53,861 nt of DNA from an uncultured beta proteobacterium (GCA_903828665.1 CAIKMZ010000157.1:1-53861), one strand, 5' to 3'; positions 26,074-34,982 are shown, counted from the first letter of the stretch. The notes: a model not told the origin generated them from the sequence alone. Program-made: numbers and translations.

Positions 26074-27465
26074 ATGCGATACCCGCTGCCTTATGCCTTC
26101 GCCCGCACGCATCAGTTGCTGTTGCAGGAGGACGAATCAGGTGTTCTGACGCTGTGCCTGCATCCGGAATCGGGTGCTAGCGCCGTGAGCGAGGTGACCC
26201 GCAAGTACGCGGTGCGCCATATCGACGGCATCAGCGCCCCGGCGCTGATCCAGCGCATCAGTGCCGCCTACGCGCAGGGTGAGTCCAGCGCGGCGGCGGT
26301 GGTCAGCGAGGTCGAAAGCGATGCCGATCTCTCACGCATGATGCAGGACCTGCCGGCCATCGAAGACTTGCTGGAAACCTCGGACGATGCACCCATCATC
26401 CGCATGCTTAATGCGCTGCTGACACAGGCTGCGCGCGATGGCGCCAGCGACATCCATATCGAGCCCTACGAGCGCCATTCCAGCGTGCGCTTTCGCGTCG
26501 ACGGCACCCTGCGCGAGGTCGTTCAACCGAACCGTGCCTTGCATGCGGCGCTGATTTCGCGCTTGAAGATCATGGCCGATCTCGACATTGCCGAGCGCCG
26601 CCTGCCGCAGGACGGTCGCATCTCGCTGCGCATCGGCACCCGTGCGGTGGATGTGCGCGTGAGCACGCTGCCGAGCGCGCACGGCGAGCGTGCCGTGCTG
26701 CGTCTGCTTGACAAGTCGGAAGGGCGCCTGAGCTTGGAGGCGCTGGGCATGCAGGGCGATGTGCTGGCGCGTTTCGAGAAACTGGTGACGCAGCCGCACG
26801 GCATCGTGCTGGTGACGGGACCGACGGGTTCCGGCAAGACCACCACGCTATACGCGGCGCTGAGCCGTCTTGATGCCGACCACAGCAACATCATGACGGT
26901 GGAAGACCCGATCGAGTACGAACTGGCGGGTGTCGGCCAGACCCAGGTCAACGCCAAGATCGAGCTCACGTTTGCCAAGGCCTTGCGCGCCATTTTGCGA
27001 CAGGATCCGGACATCATCATGATCGGTGAAATCCGGGACTTCGAGACCGCGCAGATCGCAATCCAGGCCTCGCTCACCGGTCACCTGGTGCTGGCAACGC
27101 TGCACACCAATGATGCGAGCAGCGCGGTTACGCGCCTGACCGACATGGGCGTCGAACCCTTCTTGCTGAGCTCTTCACTGCTGGGCGTGCTTGCGCAGCG
27201 TCTGGTGCGCAAGCTTTGTGTCCACTGCCATGGCGCCGGTTGCGCTGAATGTGGCCAGACCGGTTATGCAGGACGCTCGGGTGTCTTCGAGTTGCTGGTG
27301 ACGGATGACGCCATTCGTGCGCAGATTCATAACCGCGCCTCCGAGGCTGATATTCGTACCGCAGCGCAAGCGGCCGGCATGATGCTGATGCGCGAGGATG
27401 GCGAACGCCTGGTGCAGTGCGGTTTGACGTCGCGCGAAGAATTGCTGCGTGTGACAAGGGATTGA
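26074..27465 (+). CDS. gspE: Type II secretion system ATPase GspE
   Basis: Cytoplasmic hexameric ATPase that drives pseudopilus assembly. The 463-residue protein has a short N-terminal domain, an N2E domain ([20 protein letters not shown] at about 112-131), Walker [11 protein letters not shown] at about 249-258, the Asp box [16 protein letters not shown], Walker [17 protein letters not shown], and the His box [12 protein letters not shown] zinc-binding CxxC...CxxC element is present ([12 protein letters not shown]) near residue 385. The length lacks the extended N1E domain of larger GspE proteins, as in many betaproteobacteria. Confidence 0.97.
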   Translation: MRYPLPYAFARTHQLLLQEDESGVLTLCLHPESGASAVSEVTRKYAVRHIDGISAPALIQRISAAYAQGESSAAAVVSEVESDADLSRMMQDLPAIEDLLETSDDAPIIRMLNALLTQAARDGASDIHIEPYERHSSVRFRVDGTLREVVQPNRALHAALISRLKIMADLDIAERRLPQDGRISLRIGTRAVDVRVSTLPSAHGERAVLRLLDKSEGRLSLEALGMQGDVLARFEKLVTQPHGIVLVTGPTGSGKTTTLYAALSRLDADHSNIMTVEDPIEYELAGVGQTQVNAKIELTFAKALRAILRQDPDIIMIGEIRDFETAQIAIQASLTGHLVLATLHTNDASSAVTRLTDMGVEPFLLSSSLLGVLAQRLVRKLCVHCHGAGCAECGQTGYAGRSGVFELLVTDDAIRAQIHNRASEADIRTAAQAAGMMLMREDGERLVQCGLTSREELLRVTRD

Positions 27466-27478
27466 CTTGAAAATGCAT

Positions 27479-27557
27479 CGTCATTGCGAGGCGCGTAGCG
27501 ACGTGGCAATCCGGGAAGTCCGGGAGCATGGATTGCTGCGCTTTGCTCGCAATGACG
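27479..27557. repeat. GTCATTGCGAG-type palindromic repeat, copy 2, between gspE and gspF
   Basis: The left end CGTCATTGCGAGG and the right end CTCGCAATGACG are exact inverted copies, and inner segments GTGGCAATCC and GGATTGCTGCG also pair. It is the cleaner of two copies in the window (see 16919-17001). It is transcribed inside the gsp operon and would fold into a strong hairpin in the mRNA, so it could lower or uncouple expression of gspF relative to gspE. Confidence 0.8.
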
Positions 27558-27597
27558 AAAGTGGCGGTCTGTCTGCGGTAACGGCGCGAGCTGAGTA

Positions 27598-28839
27598 ATG
27601 CCCGTCTATTCATTTGAGGCCCTGACGGCCGAGGGACAAACCCGCAAGGGCGTGCTGGAGGCCGATTCGGCCAAAGCGGCGCGCTCCCAGCTGCGTGGCC
27701 AGTCGATGGTGCCGCTCAAAGTTGAACCGATTGGTGCTGACGGCGGACAGCTCGCGGGCAAGGATGGGGCGGGATCGGGTGGCGCGTTGACGCGGCGCCG
27801 GCGCGTCTTCAATGCGACCGGCCTGGGTGTGTGGACGCGCCAGCTGGCCGGGCTGGTGTCATCCGGTCTGCCGCTGGAGCGCGCGCTGACCTCGCTGGCC
27901 GAAGAGGCCGAGTCGCAGCCACAGCACCACCTGGTGGCGATGCTACGGGCCGAGGTCAACGGCGGCTCTACCTTCGCGCGCGCCTTGGGCCAGCACCCGC
28001 GAGAATTCTCGGATATCTTCGTCGCCGTCATTGGCGCCGGCGAGCAAAGCGGCAATTTGGGACTGGTGCTGGAGCGCCTGGCCGATGATCTGGAAGAGCA
28101 GCAGGCGCTCAAGGCGAAACTGGTCGGTGCCGCGCTGTACCCGGCGATCGTGACGCTGGTCGCCATCTCGATTGTGCTGTTCCTGGTCACCTACGTGGTG
28201 CCACAGGTGGCACATGTGTTCGCCAGCAGCAAGCACGCCTTGCCGATTCTGACGGTCATGATGATTGGTGCGAGCAACTTCCTGCGCAGCTACGGCTGGC
28301 TGCTGCTGATTGCCCTGGTGCTTGCAGGATTCGGTCTGCGCATGGCGCTGGCGAATGCCATTTTTCGCGAAAAATTCGACGCCGGTTGGCTGACGTTGCC
28401 GATACTGGGCAAGCTCACACGAAGCTACAACGCCGCACGTTTTGCCAGCACGCTGGCCATGCTGGCCGCTGCCGGCGTGCCGATCCTCAAGGCGCTGCAG
28501 GCTGCGGCTGATACCTTGTCCAATCAGGCCATGCGAGCCGATGCGCTCGACGCATTGGTGCTGGTGCGCGAAGGCGCGCCGCTGGCTTCCGCGCTGGCGC
28601 AGAAAAAGCGCTTCCCCGGGCTGCTCGCGATGTTCGCGCGACTCGGTGAGCAAACCGGCCAGTTGCCCGTGATGCTACAGCGCGCTGCCAAGCAACTCGG
28701 CACTGAGGTTGCGCGCCGCGCCATGCAACTCGCCACGCTGCTCGAGCCGCTGCTGATCGTGGCCATGGGCCTGGCCGTGATGCTGATCGTGCTGGCGGTG
28801 CTGATGCCCATCATCCAGCTCAACCAGCTGGTGAAGTAG
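27598..28839 (+). CDS. gspF: Type II secretion system inner-membrane protein GspF
   Basis: Polytopic core of the T2SS platform. The 413-residue protein starts MPVYSFEALTAEGQTRKGVLEADSA and carries two GspF domains: the first at about 80-200 (RQLAGLVSSGLPLERALTSLAEE), the second at about 280-400 (RFASTLAMLAAAGVPILKALQAA), separated and followed by transmembrane segments (YPAIVTLVAISIVLFLVTYV; LLIVAMGLAVMLIVLAVLM). It is the last gsp gene in the run; the 132-base gap from gspE is filled by the palindromic repeat. No prepilin peptidase gene (gspO) is present. Confidence 0.96.
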   Translation: MPVYSFEALTAEGQTRKGVLEADSAKAARSQLRGQSMVPLKVEPIGADGGQLAGKDGAGSGGALTRRRRVFNATGLGVWTRQLAGLVSSGLPLERALTSLAEEAESQPQHHLVAMLRAEVNGGSTFARALGQHPREFSDIFVAVIGAGEQSGNLGLVLERLADDLEEQQALKAKLVGAALYPAIVTLVAISIVLFLVTYVVPQVAHVFASSKHALPILTVMMIGASNFLRSYGWLLLIALVLAGFGLRMALANAIFREKFDAGWLTLPILGKLTRSYNAARFASTLAMLAAAGVPILKALQAAADTLSNQAMRADALDALVLVREGAPLASALAQKKRFPGLLAMFARLGEQTGQLPVMLQRAAKQLGTEVARRAMQLATLLEPLLIVAMGLAVMLIVLAVLMPIIQLNQLVK

Positions 28840-29016
28840 GGCGCAGGGCATGGCGTCGGTCAATGGGCGATTCGTGGTTCGCTTACGGACAAGTATTTGC
28901 AGCCGCAAATCGGCACGATTACGCGCATCAATCAGCGAACCGCTTCCGTCGAATGCGATGGCGGCTCTAGCCGGCGTGTTCCGTTCGCAATGCTGCTCCG
29001 CGTGATGGACATCTGA
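28840..29016 (+). pseudogene. Possible remnant of a small KOW-like hypothetical protein
   Basis: Directly after the gspF stop and in the same frame, 58 codons stay open to TGA at 29014. There is no ATG or GTG before the last dozen codons. The second half reads GTITRINQRTASVECDG and RRVPFAMLLRVMDI, which resembles the C terminus of small conserved proteins with a KOW-like beta barrel. It may be a remnant of such a gene that lost its 5' end when this region was joined to gspF, or a short gene starting at a TTG near 28897. The rest of the 28840-29153 spacer holds only the terminator below. Confidence 0.3.
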
Positions 29017-29082
29017 CGGCAAGCCGCGTTCAAGTCAACAACGGTACAGGGTCGAAGCGTACGCACGCACTCATTCTGCAGT

Positions 29083-29125
29083 CAAAAAATGCCCGCATAA
29101 GGCATACAAATTGCCGATGCGGGCA
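29083..29125 (-). terminator. Intrinsic terminator of the reverse-strand redox operon
   Basis: Read on the minus strand, a perfect 9-bp stem (TGCCCGCAT / ATGCGGGCA, 29090-29098 with 29117-29125) has inner GGCA/TGCC pairing in its loop and is followed at once by six T residues (29084-29089). It lies 29 bases after the stop of the last gene of the eight-gene run and is the clearest intrinsic terminator in the window. Confidence 0.88.
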
Positions 29126-29153
29126 GGATGTTTTGTTGCGGGGGAGATCTAGT

Positions 29154-29612
29154 CTATCGGGCGGCAGTCGCGTGTTTTGGTTGGAGTCGGGACAGGTAAT
29201 AGTTACGTCGCCGCTCCTCCCAGACAAACTCTTGCATATCGGGATCCATTGCATTTCTGGAGGAAATGATCCCGATTGGCTTGCCGTTTTCAACCACGGG
29301 CATGTGCCTGAAGCCATTCTCGTGCATCAGCAGCAGCGCATGGCCATATGTCTTGTCGGGACCAAGTGCCATCGGTTCAGGGGTCATTACCTTTAGCAGC
29401 GAGGTCTTTTCGGGATTGAGGTCTTGCGCGATCACGCGGAATACTACATCCCTTTCGGTAAAAATCCCAGTGAGATTTCCACCCATGATGACCAAAACGG
29501 CGCCCGCCTTTTTGGCTCTCATCAGTTTGCAAACGTGAGTGACGGTCTCTTCCGGTGAAGCGGTAAGAAACTTCCTTGCCTCCAACATGTTCCGTATAGT
29601 CTCATTGAACAT
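29154..29612 (-). CDS. Soluble CBS-pair protein
   Basis: A 152-residue protein made of two CBS motifs, which form a Bateman module that usually senses adenine nucleotides or SAM. Motif 1 (FLTASPEETVTHVCKLM, GAVLVIMGGNLTGIFTERDV) is at about 13-60 and motif 2 (MTPEPMALGPDKTYGHALLLM, FRHMPVVENGKPIGIISSRN) at about 75-122. I chose the ATG at 29612 because GGAGGAG sits 6 bases upstream; in-frame starts exist at 29627 and 29702. It is the last gene before the terminator. The 226-base upstream gap holds two TGTCATAnCCC-like direct repeats (29745-29770), which may mark an internal promoter. Confidence 0.87.
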   Translation of the reverse strand: MFNETIRNMLEARKFLTASPEETVTHVCKLMRAKKAGAVLVIMGGNLTGIFTERDVVFRVIAQDLNPEKTSLLKVMTPEPMALGPDKTYGHALLLMHENGFRHMPVVENGKPIGIISSRNAMDPDMQEFVWEERRRNYYLSRLQPKHATAAR

Positions 29613-29838
29613 AAGCCTCTCCTCCATCGAACGGTTCCCTGGATGAGGGGAAATGACGTCGACACACTTGGTTGCCGCCATCGGAAAATTCTGTTCGCCC
29701 AATCAAGTGGCGCAAGCAGCCATCAGACACAAGGTCGGTCGAACTGTCATACCCTTTGATGTCATAACCCATCGGTGATCTTTCCTATCATGGTGTCAGC
29801 AAGGTATATCGCTCGCAAAGAAATCTAAGGAACGGCGC

Positions 29839-30153
29839 TTACTTGATGGACAAGATCCAACTCGCCAGGGTCTTGGCATCAGCCTCGCTGACGCCAGCGT
29901 TTGGAGCCATCGGAGTAGTTCCAAAACTGCCAGTACTGCCTTTGAGGATGGATGTGACCAATTTGGATTCGGCATCCTTTTGACCGGCGTATTTCTTCGC
30001 AACGGCCTGATAGCTGGGCCCTACTTTAGTCTTTTCCACAGCGTGACATACCGTGCATTTTTTTGCTTTCGCGAGCGCCTCATCAGCAAATGCAGGCGAA
30101 GTGACAGCGATGGCGGCGGCCGTGGTGATCAATGCAATACAAATAGTTTTCAT
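29839..30153 (-). CDS. Small class I cytochrome c (c551/c552-like)
   Basis: A 104-residue precursor with a signal peptide (MKTICIALITTAAAIAVTSPAFA, cleavage after residue 23), heme motif C33-T-V-C36-H37 and the axial methionine at M82 in TTPMAPN. Mature size is about 81 residues, right for a c551/c552-type periplasmic electron shuttle. I chose the ATG at 30153; the in-frame upstream extension would put charged residues before the signal. It may carry electrons to or from the NrfD/tetraheme complex encoded upstream in the same run. Confidence 0.92.
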   Translation of the reverse strand: MKTICIALITTAAAIAVTSPAFADEALAKAKKCTVCHAVEKTKVGPSYQAVAKKYAGQKDAESKLVTSILKGSTGSFGTTPMAPNAGVSEADAKTLASWILSIK

Positions 30154-30196
30154 AGGATCTTTCTTGATTAAGGTTGGTTGAAGAATGGGTTGAACT

Positions 30197-31114
30197 CTAC
30201 GCTTGGGGAACCTCTGACGTTGCGTCACTTGACTGAATTGGAGCGGACCTTGGAATCTGTGGTTGCTCCAACTGTTTTGCCAAAGCGGTCATGCCGGCCA
30301 TGGAGCCGAGGCCCATAGTTTCCACGGCGCTTGAAGGAACAATGACGATGGTGGAATTCTGCCGCATGCCTTCCAGCAGGATGTTCATTCCCCGAAGTTG
30401 AAGTGCGACCGGGTTGCCGGTGTAGGCTTTGGCGGACTCTTCAAAGACCCGGGAAACCTGGCGCTCCGAATCGGCCAAGATCACGCGTGCCTGGCGCTCC
30501 CGGTCCGCTTGCGCTTGCATGGACATCGCATTTTGAAGGCCCTCAGGGATCTTGACGTCGCGGATTTCCACCGAAAGGGCCTTGATTCCCCAGGCCTCAG
30601 TCCTTTGGTCGATCATCTGGCAAAGGTCGTGATCTATTTTTTCCCGGCCCCTGAGCATCTCGGCAAGGTCGGTTCTGCCGATCACGTCCCGCAGGGCGGT
30701 CTGGCTCGACCAAGCTATGGCATGACGATAATTTTCAACTTCAATCGCCGCCTTTTTTGGATCGACAACACGCCAGAAGAGGACGGCATCCACGTCCACC
30801 GGAACACTGTCTTTGGTGAGTGTCTCTTCTGCATTAAAGGGGGTTGTGACTGTTCGCAGATCTATCCAATAAGGAATGGTATCAACGAAGGGAACTATGT
30901 AAAACAAGCCCGGACCCTTCAAACCCTGGTATTTCCCAAGCCTGAGAACCACCGCCTTTTGCCATTGCCGTGCTACGCGCAATGCAATGAGAAGCAAGAC
31001 CGCGAAGGCGCAAACAACGCCACCGATGATCACGCTCTGAAGCCCAATGCCTAGCAGGAGGCCAATGAGCAACACAACAACAAACACAACTATCGTTACA
31101 GGATGGATACCCAT
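30197..31114 (-). CDS. Stomatin-like SPFH/band 7 membrane protein (slipin)
   Basis: A 305-residue protein with two adjacent N-terminal hydrophobic segments at about 6-48 and an SPFH domain at about 50-230 (QKAVVLRLGKYQGLKGPGLF, VPVDVDAVLFWRVVDPKKAA, LRDVIGRTDLAEMLRGREKI, WGIKALSVEIRDVKIPEGLQ). The following helical region is rich in Ala, Glu and Gln, as in slipins that form membrane rings. The final part is proline-rich and variable. SPFH proteins scaffold membrane microdomains and often pair with NfeD or proteases; here the neighbours are redox genes, so it may organise or protect that complex. RBS AAGGAGAT precedes the start. Confidence 0.9.
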   Translation of the reverse strand: MGIHPVTIVVFVVVLLIGLLLGIGLQSVIIGGVVCAFAVLLLIALRVARQWQKAVVLRLGKYQGLKGPGLFYIVPFVDTIPYWIDLRTVTTPFNAEETLTKDSVPVDVDAVLFWRVVDPKKAAIEVENYRHAIAWSSQTALRDVIGRTDLAEMLRGREKIDHDLCQMIDQRTEAWGIKALSVEIRDVKIPEGLQNAMSMQAQADRERQARVILADSERQVSRVFEESAKAYTGNPVALQLRGMNILLEGMRQNSTIVIVPSSAVETMGLGSMAGMTALAKQLEQPQIPRSAPIQSSDATSEVPQA

Positions 31115-31203
31115 TACTTATCTCCTTAGACTACTCACTTCACTTTCACCCATTCAGTTTGCGGTTCATCCGATGTGGGTGCACTTGCAAAAACGATCAA
31201 CTC

Positions 31204-31545
31204 TCAGAATCCCAGTTTCTCGACCACAGCAACCAGATCCTCAAAACTGGCGGCTTCAAGCCTTTGCGCCAATACTTCTTTGTTCAATCCTTCGCTTTCG
31301 AATTCGGTCAGTCTCACCTCGAACGGCAGCTCACGGATTTCCTGCGGGGCCACGAAACCGAAGTCGCAGACATACGCGATGCAGTCGCGCTCGACCTGCG
31401 ACAAATCGAGGCCGCGGTGACGCATGATCTCGAGGTAGCGTTCCGCCGTGCGATTGATCTTTCCGCTGATGGCCAACGTATTGGTCTGCTGTGCCGTGAG
31501 CAAAGCCAGCGGTGGGCCAAAATGAATTCTGGTGTTCTGAATCAT
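31204..31545 (-). CDS. Hypothetical 113-residue protein of the redox operon
   Basis: I do not recognise this protein. It is soluble, with no signal peptide or membrane segment. The first part (SGKINRTAERYLEIMRHRGLDL) looks helical and basic. Cysteines C55 and C60 sit in VERDCIAYVCDFGFV, and the C-terminal half is acidic (LPFEVRLTEFESEGLN, then VVEKLGF at the end). It overlaps the tetraheme cytochrome stop by ATGA, so it is made with that protein. A maturation factor or a cytoplasmic sensor for the complex are possible roles but only guesses. The DsrC-type C-terminal cysteine pair is absent. Confidence 0.75.
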   Translation of the reverse strand: MIQNTRIHFGPPLALLTAQQTNTLAISGKINRTAERYLEIMRHRGLDLSQVERDCIAYVCDFGFVAPQEIRELPFEVRLTEFESEGLNKEVLAQRLEAASFEDLVAVVEKLGF

Positions 31546-32465
31546 GGTTTGACTCCGAGGGCTTGATCTGAATGCCCAGCACCTTGGCCTGTTTCTGTGG
31601 CTTTGGCATGCGGCGCGGGCGGAACCGGAGCGGGCCGCACCATGTTGGTTATTCGCTGCATAAATTGCATCAATCGCTCTACAAATCCAACTTCACCGGG
31701 ATGGACCGCGCCGTGCTTGTCATGGCGCTCGTGGTCGGCATTCGCTAGACCCTTGGGCAACTCGGGTGCGCGTTCAGGCTCAAGCTGAGCAAACCCCCTG
31801 TTTCTGGCGCCCTGCTGAACATCGTGCGGGTTATGGCATTCGGTGCACACGAACCAACGCTTCTTGCCATTGCTCGCCCATTCGCCGATGCGTTTGCCGT
31901 GAATGCCCTCACGCCACTTACGGTAAATATCGCCATGGCACTTGCCGCACAATTTTTGCGGCTCATTGAAGCTGATCAGCTTGCCGAAGTTGTCAAACAG
32001 CTTATTGCGCGTGGTGGGATGGTGGCAATCCAGGCACCAGATGGCACCGCGTCCGTGCTGAAAATTCAGTGCGTCGGGCACGATATCGTCGTGCATGGTT
32101 AGCGCGCGCGGGTTCTTATCTTTGGGTGGTGGCGGCGTGGTTCCGTTATGGCAGGCGACCCCGCAAAGCGGCATCATTTCTAGTTTGTCTTCACGCGGCT
32201 TGACTACGGCTACGCCGCCAGGGTGATCCCCTGAGGCGGTCGTCTCGCCCATGCTGACCGTTTCATCGAAGGGGTCGCCCCACCACAGCACGGCGCCGGT
32301 CTTGGGCGAGCATTTCACGCTCGGCAGACCATCCTTAATCTTGTGCGGTATCACTTCCGAAGCGTCTTTTCGGCTTTCGAAACAGGGTTTATCTTCCGCC
32401 ATCACAGGTGCTGCCGCCAGGCAGGAAATTGCCAGAATCATGCTGCCAAACGAATAGGTGTTCAT
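31542..32465 (-). CDS. Periplasmic tetraheme cytochrome c
   Basis: A 307-residue precursor with a signal peptide ending near APVMAE and four heme sites: C101-G-V-A-C105-H106 (a CX3CH variant), C144-L-D-C-H148, C173-G-K-C-H177 and C207-T-E-C-H211. The rest is rich in potential His ligands (HGRG, HHPTT, GIHGKRIG, HDVQQ). The C-terminal 90 residues lack hemes and are charged, then proline-rich. Multiheme cytochromes next to NrfD and four-cluster ferredoxin genes carry electrons between the quinone pool and a periplasmic partner. I chose the ATG at 32465, since the upstream extension is antisense-like and basic. Confidence 0.9.
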   Translation of the reverse strand: MNTYSFGSMILAISCLAAAPVMAEDKPCFESRKDASEVIPHKIKDGLPSVKCSPKTGAVLWWGDPFDETVSMGETTASGDHPGGVAVVKPREDKLEMMPLCGVACHNGTTPPPPKDKNPRALTMHDDIVPDALNFQHGRGAIWCLDCHHPTTRNKLFDNFGKLISFNEPQKLCGKCHGDIYRKWREGIHGKRIGEWASNGKKRWFVCTECHNPHDVQQGARNRGFAQLEPERAPELPKGLANADHERHDKHGAVHPGEVGFVERLMQFMQRITNMVRPAPVPPAPHAKATETGQGAGHSDQALGVKP

Positions 32466-32481
32466 GGACGCTTGTTCGCTT

Positions 32482-33858
32482 TTACTCTGCAGCGACGCTG
32501 CCCTGGCCGCGCGGGCGATTGCCGCGCCTGGTCCCGAAGCCCCCGTCCACCTTGGCATCCGGGTCACTCGAACGCGCCCATGGTTCCATCTGGGCCGGCT
32601 CGAAGGTGGTTTGGTATGGGGGCGCATCGTCGCTCATCACGCGCCATGGCTGGCTTGCCCGCTTCACGTCTCCGAGCAAGACGCCGATGGAGCCCTTCAA
32701 CAGCACGGTGGCGATCAGCATACCCATGGCCCAATCGCCCATCGTGATGAGGACTTCGATCAGCGTCGGCGCGTATTCGGTTACTTCACCGATGGGGGTT
32801 GGAATAAAACCCGGAACCACAGTTCCCATGCCCTTTTCAATCCAGATCCCGATGATGGCGAGAATACAGGCGAATGGCAGCAGTCCGTAATCTTTGCGCA
32901 CACTGGGCGTCAGCAGCATTACAAAAGCGATAAGGTTGAACACCAGGGAGGTCCAGAACCATGGCACCAGTTTGTTCAAGCCGTCGAGTCCGAACATCAG
33001 GTATTGCAAGCCCAGCGAATGTTCGGTTACGGAATAAAGTTCGGTAACTATTTCGGATAAGGTCAAATACAGCGCGATACCCAGACAAAAGGTAACGATG
33101 GTTGAAAGCGTGTTTATGGCTGAATCTTCAATCCATAGTCGCGTATTTTTTCGGATGTACAAAAACAGCAGAATGATTAATGACGGACCGGCTGCGAATG
33201 CCGTGGAGATGAAGCGGATCGGCATCATGCTGGTGTTCCACATCGGGCGGGCCGGCATGGTACTAAGGAAGAACGCGGTGACGGTGTGAATGCTCAACGC
33301 CCAAACGATCGATACGTAGATCAAGGGCATGTAGAACTTGCGGTTGACCTCGGTGCCCATGTAGCGGGTGTACATGAAATAGAAACCACCGATCAGGTTC
33401 AGAATGAGATAGGTTGACAGCGTGAGGACGTCGAGCGCCAAGGCGGAACTTGGGATATTGATGATGCCAAGCGGCGGCATCATGTGCCAGAGCCGCTCCG
33501 GGCGCCCCATGTGGGACAGAATGAACAGGTTGCACGCCATGACGGCCGAGACGGCCAGCATTTCACCCAGGACGGTGACATCATGTAAACCCTTGTGGTG
33601 ATAGACATACGCCGGGAACACAATAGTGACCGCCCCGGCCGCCACACCCACCATGAAGACAAAGTTGGCGATGTACAAGCCGTCAGTGACTTGATTGCTT
33701 AATCCGGTGACGATCAAACCTTCTGTGGCCTGAAGGTAGGTTCCGTACAACAGGGCCAGCACAAAGACCCCCAGAAACGCAAGCCAGGCATAGAACTTGG
33801 GGCCACCTTTGATGACATAAGCAGCGAAGTCAATAACAAATCGAATGATCGAACGCAT
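32482..33858 (-). CDS. NrfD/PsrC-family quinone-interacting membrane subunit
   Basis: Polytopic membrane protein of the NrfD family, which exchanges electrons with quinones in polysulfide reductase, Nrf, Dsr, Qrc and related complexes. The 458-residue sequence has about nine or ten hydrophobic segments, with GDYIANFVFM-like TDGLYIANFVFMVGVAAGAV, the conserved SHMGRPERLWHMM loop and SALALDVLTLSTYLILN. The 60-residue C-terminal tail is hydrophilic. The longer, DsrP/HybB-like size fits the ten-helix branch. The ATG at 33858 follows AAGGA by 9 bases; a GTG at 33861 is just before it. The Fe-S gene ends 12 bases upstream. Confidence 0.92.
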   Translation of the reverse strand: MRSIIRFVIDFAAYVIKGGPKFYAWLAFLGVFVLALLYGTYLQATEGLIVTGLSNQVTDGLYIANFVFMVGVAAGAVTIVFPAYVYHHKGLHDVTVLGEMLAVSAVMACNLFILSHMGRPERLWHMMPPLGIINIPSSALALDVLTLSTYLILNLIGGFYFMYTRYMGTEVNRKFYMPLIYVSIVWALSIHTVTAFFLSTMPARPMWNTSMMPIRFISTAFAAGPSLIILLFLYIRKNTRLWIEDSAINTLSTIVTFCLGIALYLTLSEIVTELYSVTEHSLGLQYLMFGLDGLNKLVPWFWTSLVFNLIAFVMLLTPSVRKDYGLLPFACILAIIGIWIEKGMGTVVPGFIPTPIGEVTEYAPTLIEVLITMGDWAMGMLIATVLLKGSIGVLLGDVKRASQPWRVMSDDAPPYQTTFEPAQMEPWARSSDPDAKVDGGFGTRRGNRPRGQGSVAAE

Positions 33859-33869
33859 CACTTCATTCC

Positions 33870-34982
33870 TTAGTCAAAGTAGTAAAAGAACTTTGGATAA
33901 GTGTTGAGTTCCGCCTTCAGGCGAAGTACATTCTTTTTGGCCAAAATTTGACTCACTTCGCTCTCGGGATCAAGGAGATTGCCAAACTTGCGCGCGCCCA
34001 CCGGGCAAACTTCAACGCAAGCCGGATAACGCCCTTGGCGGGTGCGCTGAACGCACCAGGTGCATTTCTCGACCACACCGCGCATACGCGGACGATTGCC
34101 CAGGTAGTGCGTGACCGGGTTCATTTCTGCTTCGGGCAAATTTGGAGTGGTGAAGTTGAACCGGCGTGCCCAGTAGGGGCAGGCATCGACACACTGTTTG
34201 CACCCAATGCACCAGTTGTAGTCAATCACCACGATGCCGTCCGGCTCGCGATAGGTCGTCCGTACCGGGCAGACCTTGACGCAGGGCGGCTTTTCACATT
34301 GCATGCAGGCAATCGGCATATAGAAGGCATCCTCCTCTGGGACCTTCTCTGGCTGGTAGTGGTACTCACCTTCCAGCACCACGCCGGTCGGGCTGTAGGC
34401 ATTGCCGCCTACCTGAATACCCGCATCGCTGGGGTAACCCTTGTGCATCTTTTCCCGGGTGAATTCACCTTTTTCCATTTTCAGGACTTGAATCCACTCA
34501 ATTTCCTTGCCCTTGCGGGACTCATCACGGCGCGACTGGTTGTTTTCCTGGACGCAGGCTTTGACGCAACGCCGGCAACCGATGCATTTCTGGACATTGA
34601 GTGCATAGCCGAACAGCACACCCTCGGCAGCAGGCGTCCCATCGACTGTCACCTTTTTGTGGAATTCAGCTGAGTAGCGCTTTTCCAAACGGGTGCGGGC
34701 CTGCTGCTTCTCACCGTCGGTCATCAAACGGTAGTTGCCCTGGAACCACTCGGCCCAGGTGCTATTGGCGGCTGCGTCGTCGGAGTTGGTAAGCAAGGCC
34801 GCAGTGCCCATCAGCGAGGTAACGCTGAGTGTGGTTGCAGTGGCCGCCTTGGTTAGAAAGCCGCGCCGCGAGGTGCTAACTTTCGGTTCGGACTTTTCCG
34901 CCGGCATTGACCCGGTTTCTTGCTGCGACGGCGGCACCTTGCCAAGAGCGACGCGGGGTGTTTCTTCTTTGTTTGGCACCAT
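33870..34982 (-). CDS. Tat-exported ferredoxin-like protein with four [4Fe-4S] clusters
   Basis: A 370-residue periplasmic electron-transfer subunit of the NrfC/DsrO/HybA type. A long N-region precedes the twin-arginine motif STSRRGFLTKAA, then a hydrophobic stretch. Four cysteine groups follow: CIGCRRCVKAC, CMQCEKPPCVKVCP, CIGCKQCVDACP and CTWCVQ...CVEVCP, 16 cysteines in all, the pattern of four cubane clusters. It would pass electrons between the NrfD subunit and the tetraheme cytochrome. I chose the ATG at 34982, which has AGGAAAC directly upstream; the frame also runs back to 35036. Confidence 0.92.
   Translation of the reverse strand: MVPNKEETPRVALGKVPPSQQETGSMPAEKSEPKVSTSRRGFLTKAATATTLSVTSLMGTAALLTNSDDAAANSTWAEWFQGNYRLMTDGEKQQARTRLEKRYSAEFHKKVTVDGTPAAEGVLFGYALNVQKCIGCRRCVKACVQENNQSRRDESRKGKEIEWIQVLKMEKGEFTREKMHKGYPSDAGIQVGGNAYSPTGVVLEGEYHYQPEKVPEEDAFYMPIACMQCEKPPCVKVCPVRTTYREPDGIVVIDYNWCIGCKQCVDACPYWARRFNFTTPNLPEAEMNPVTHYLGNRPRMRGVVEKCTWCVQRTRQGRYPACVEVCPVGARKFGNLLDPESEVSQILAKKNVLRLKAELNTYPKFFYYFD

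Noticed and set aside
31204-31545. The 113-residue protein as a DsrC/TusE sulfur-relay protein
   Set aside because: Size and neighbourhood suggested it, but the invariant C-terminal cysteine arm is absent.
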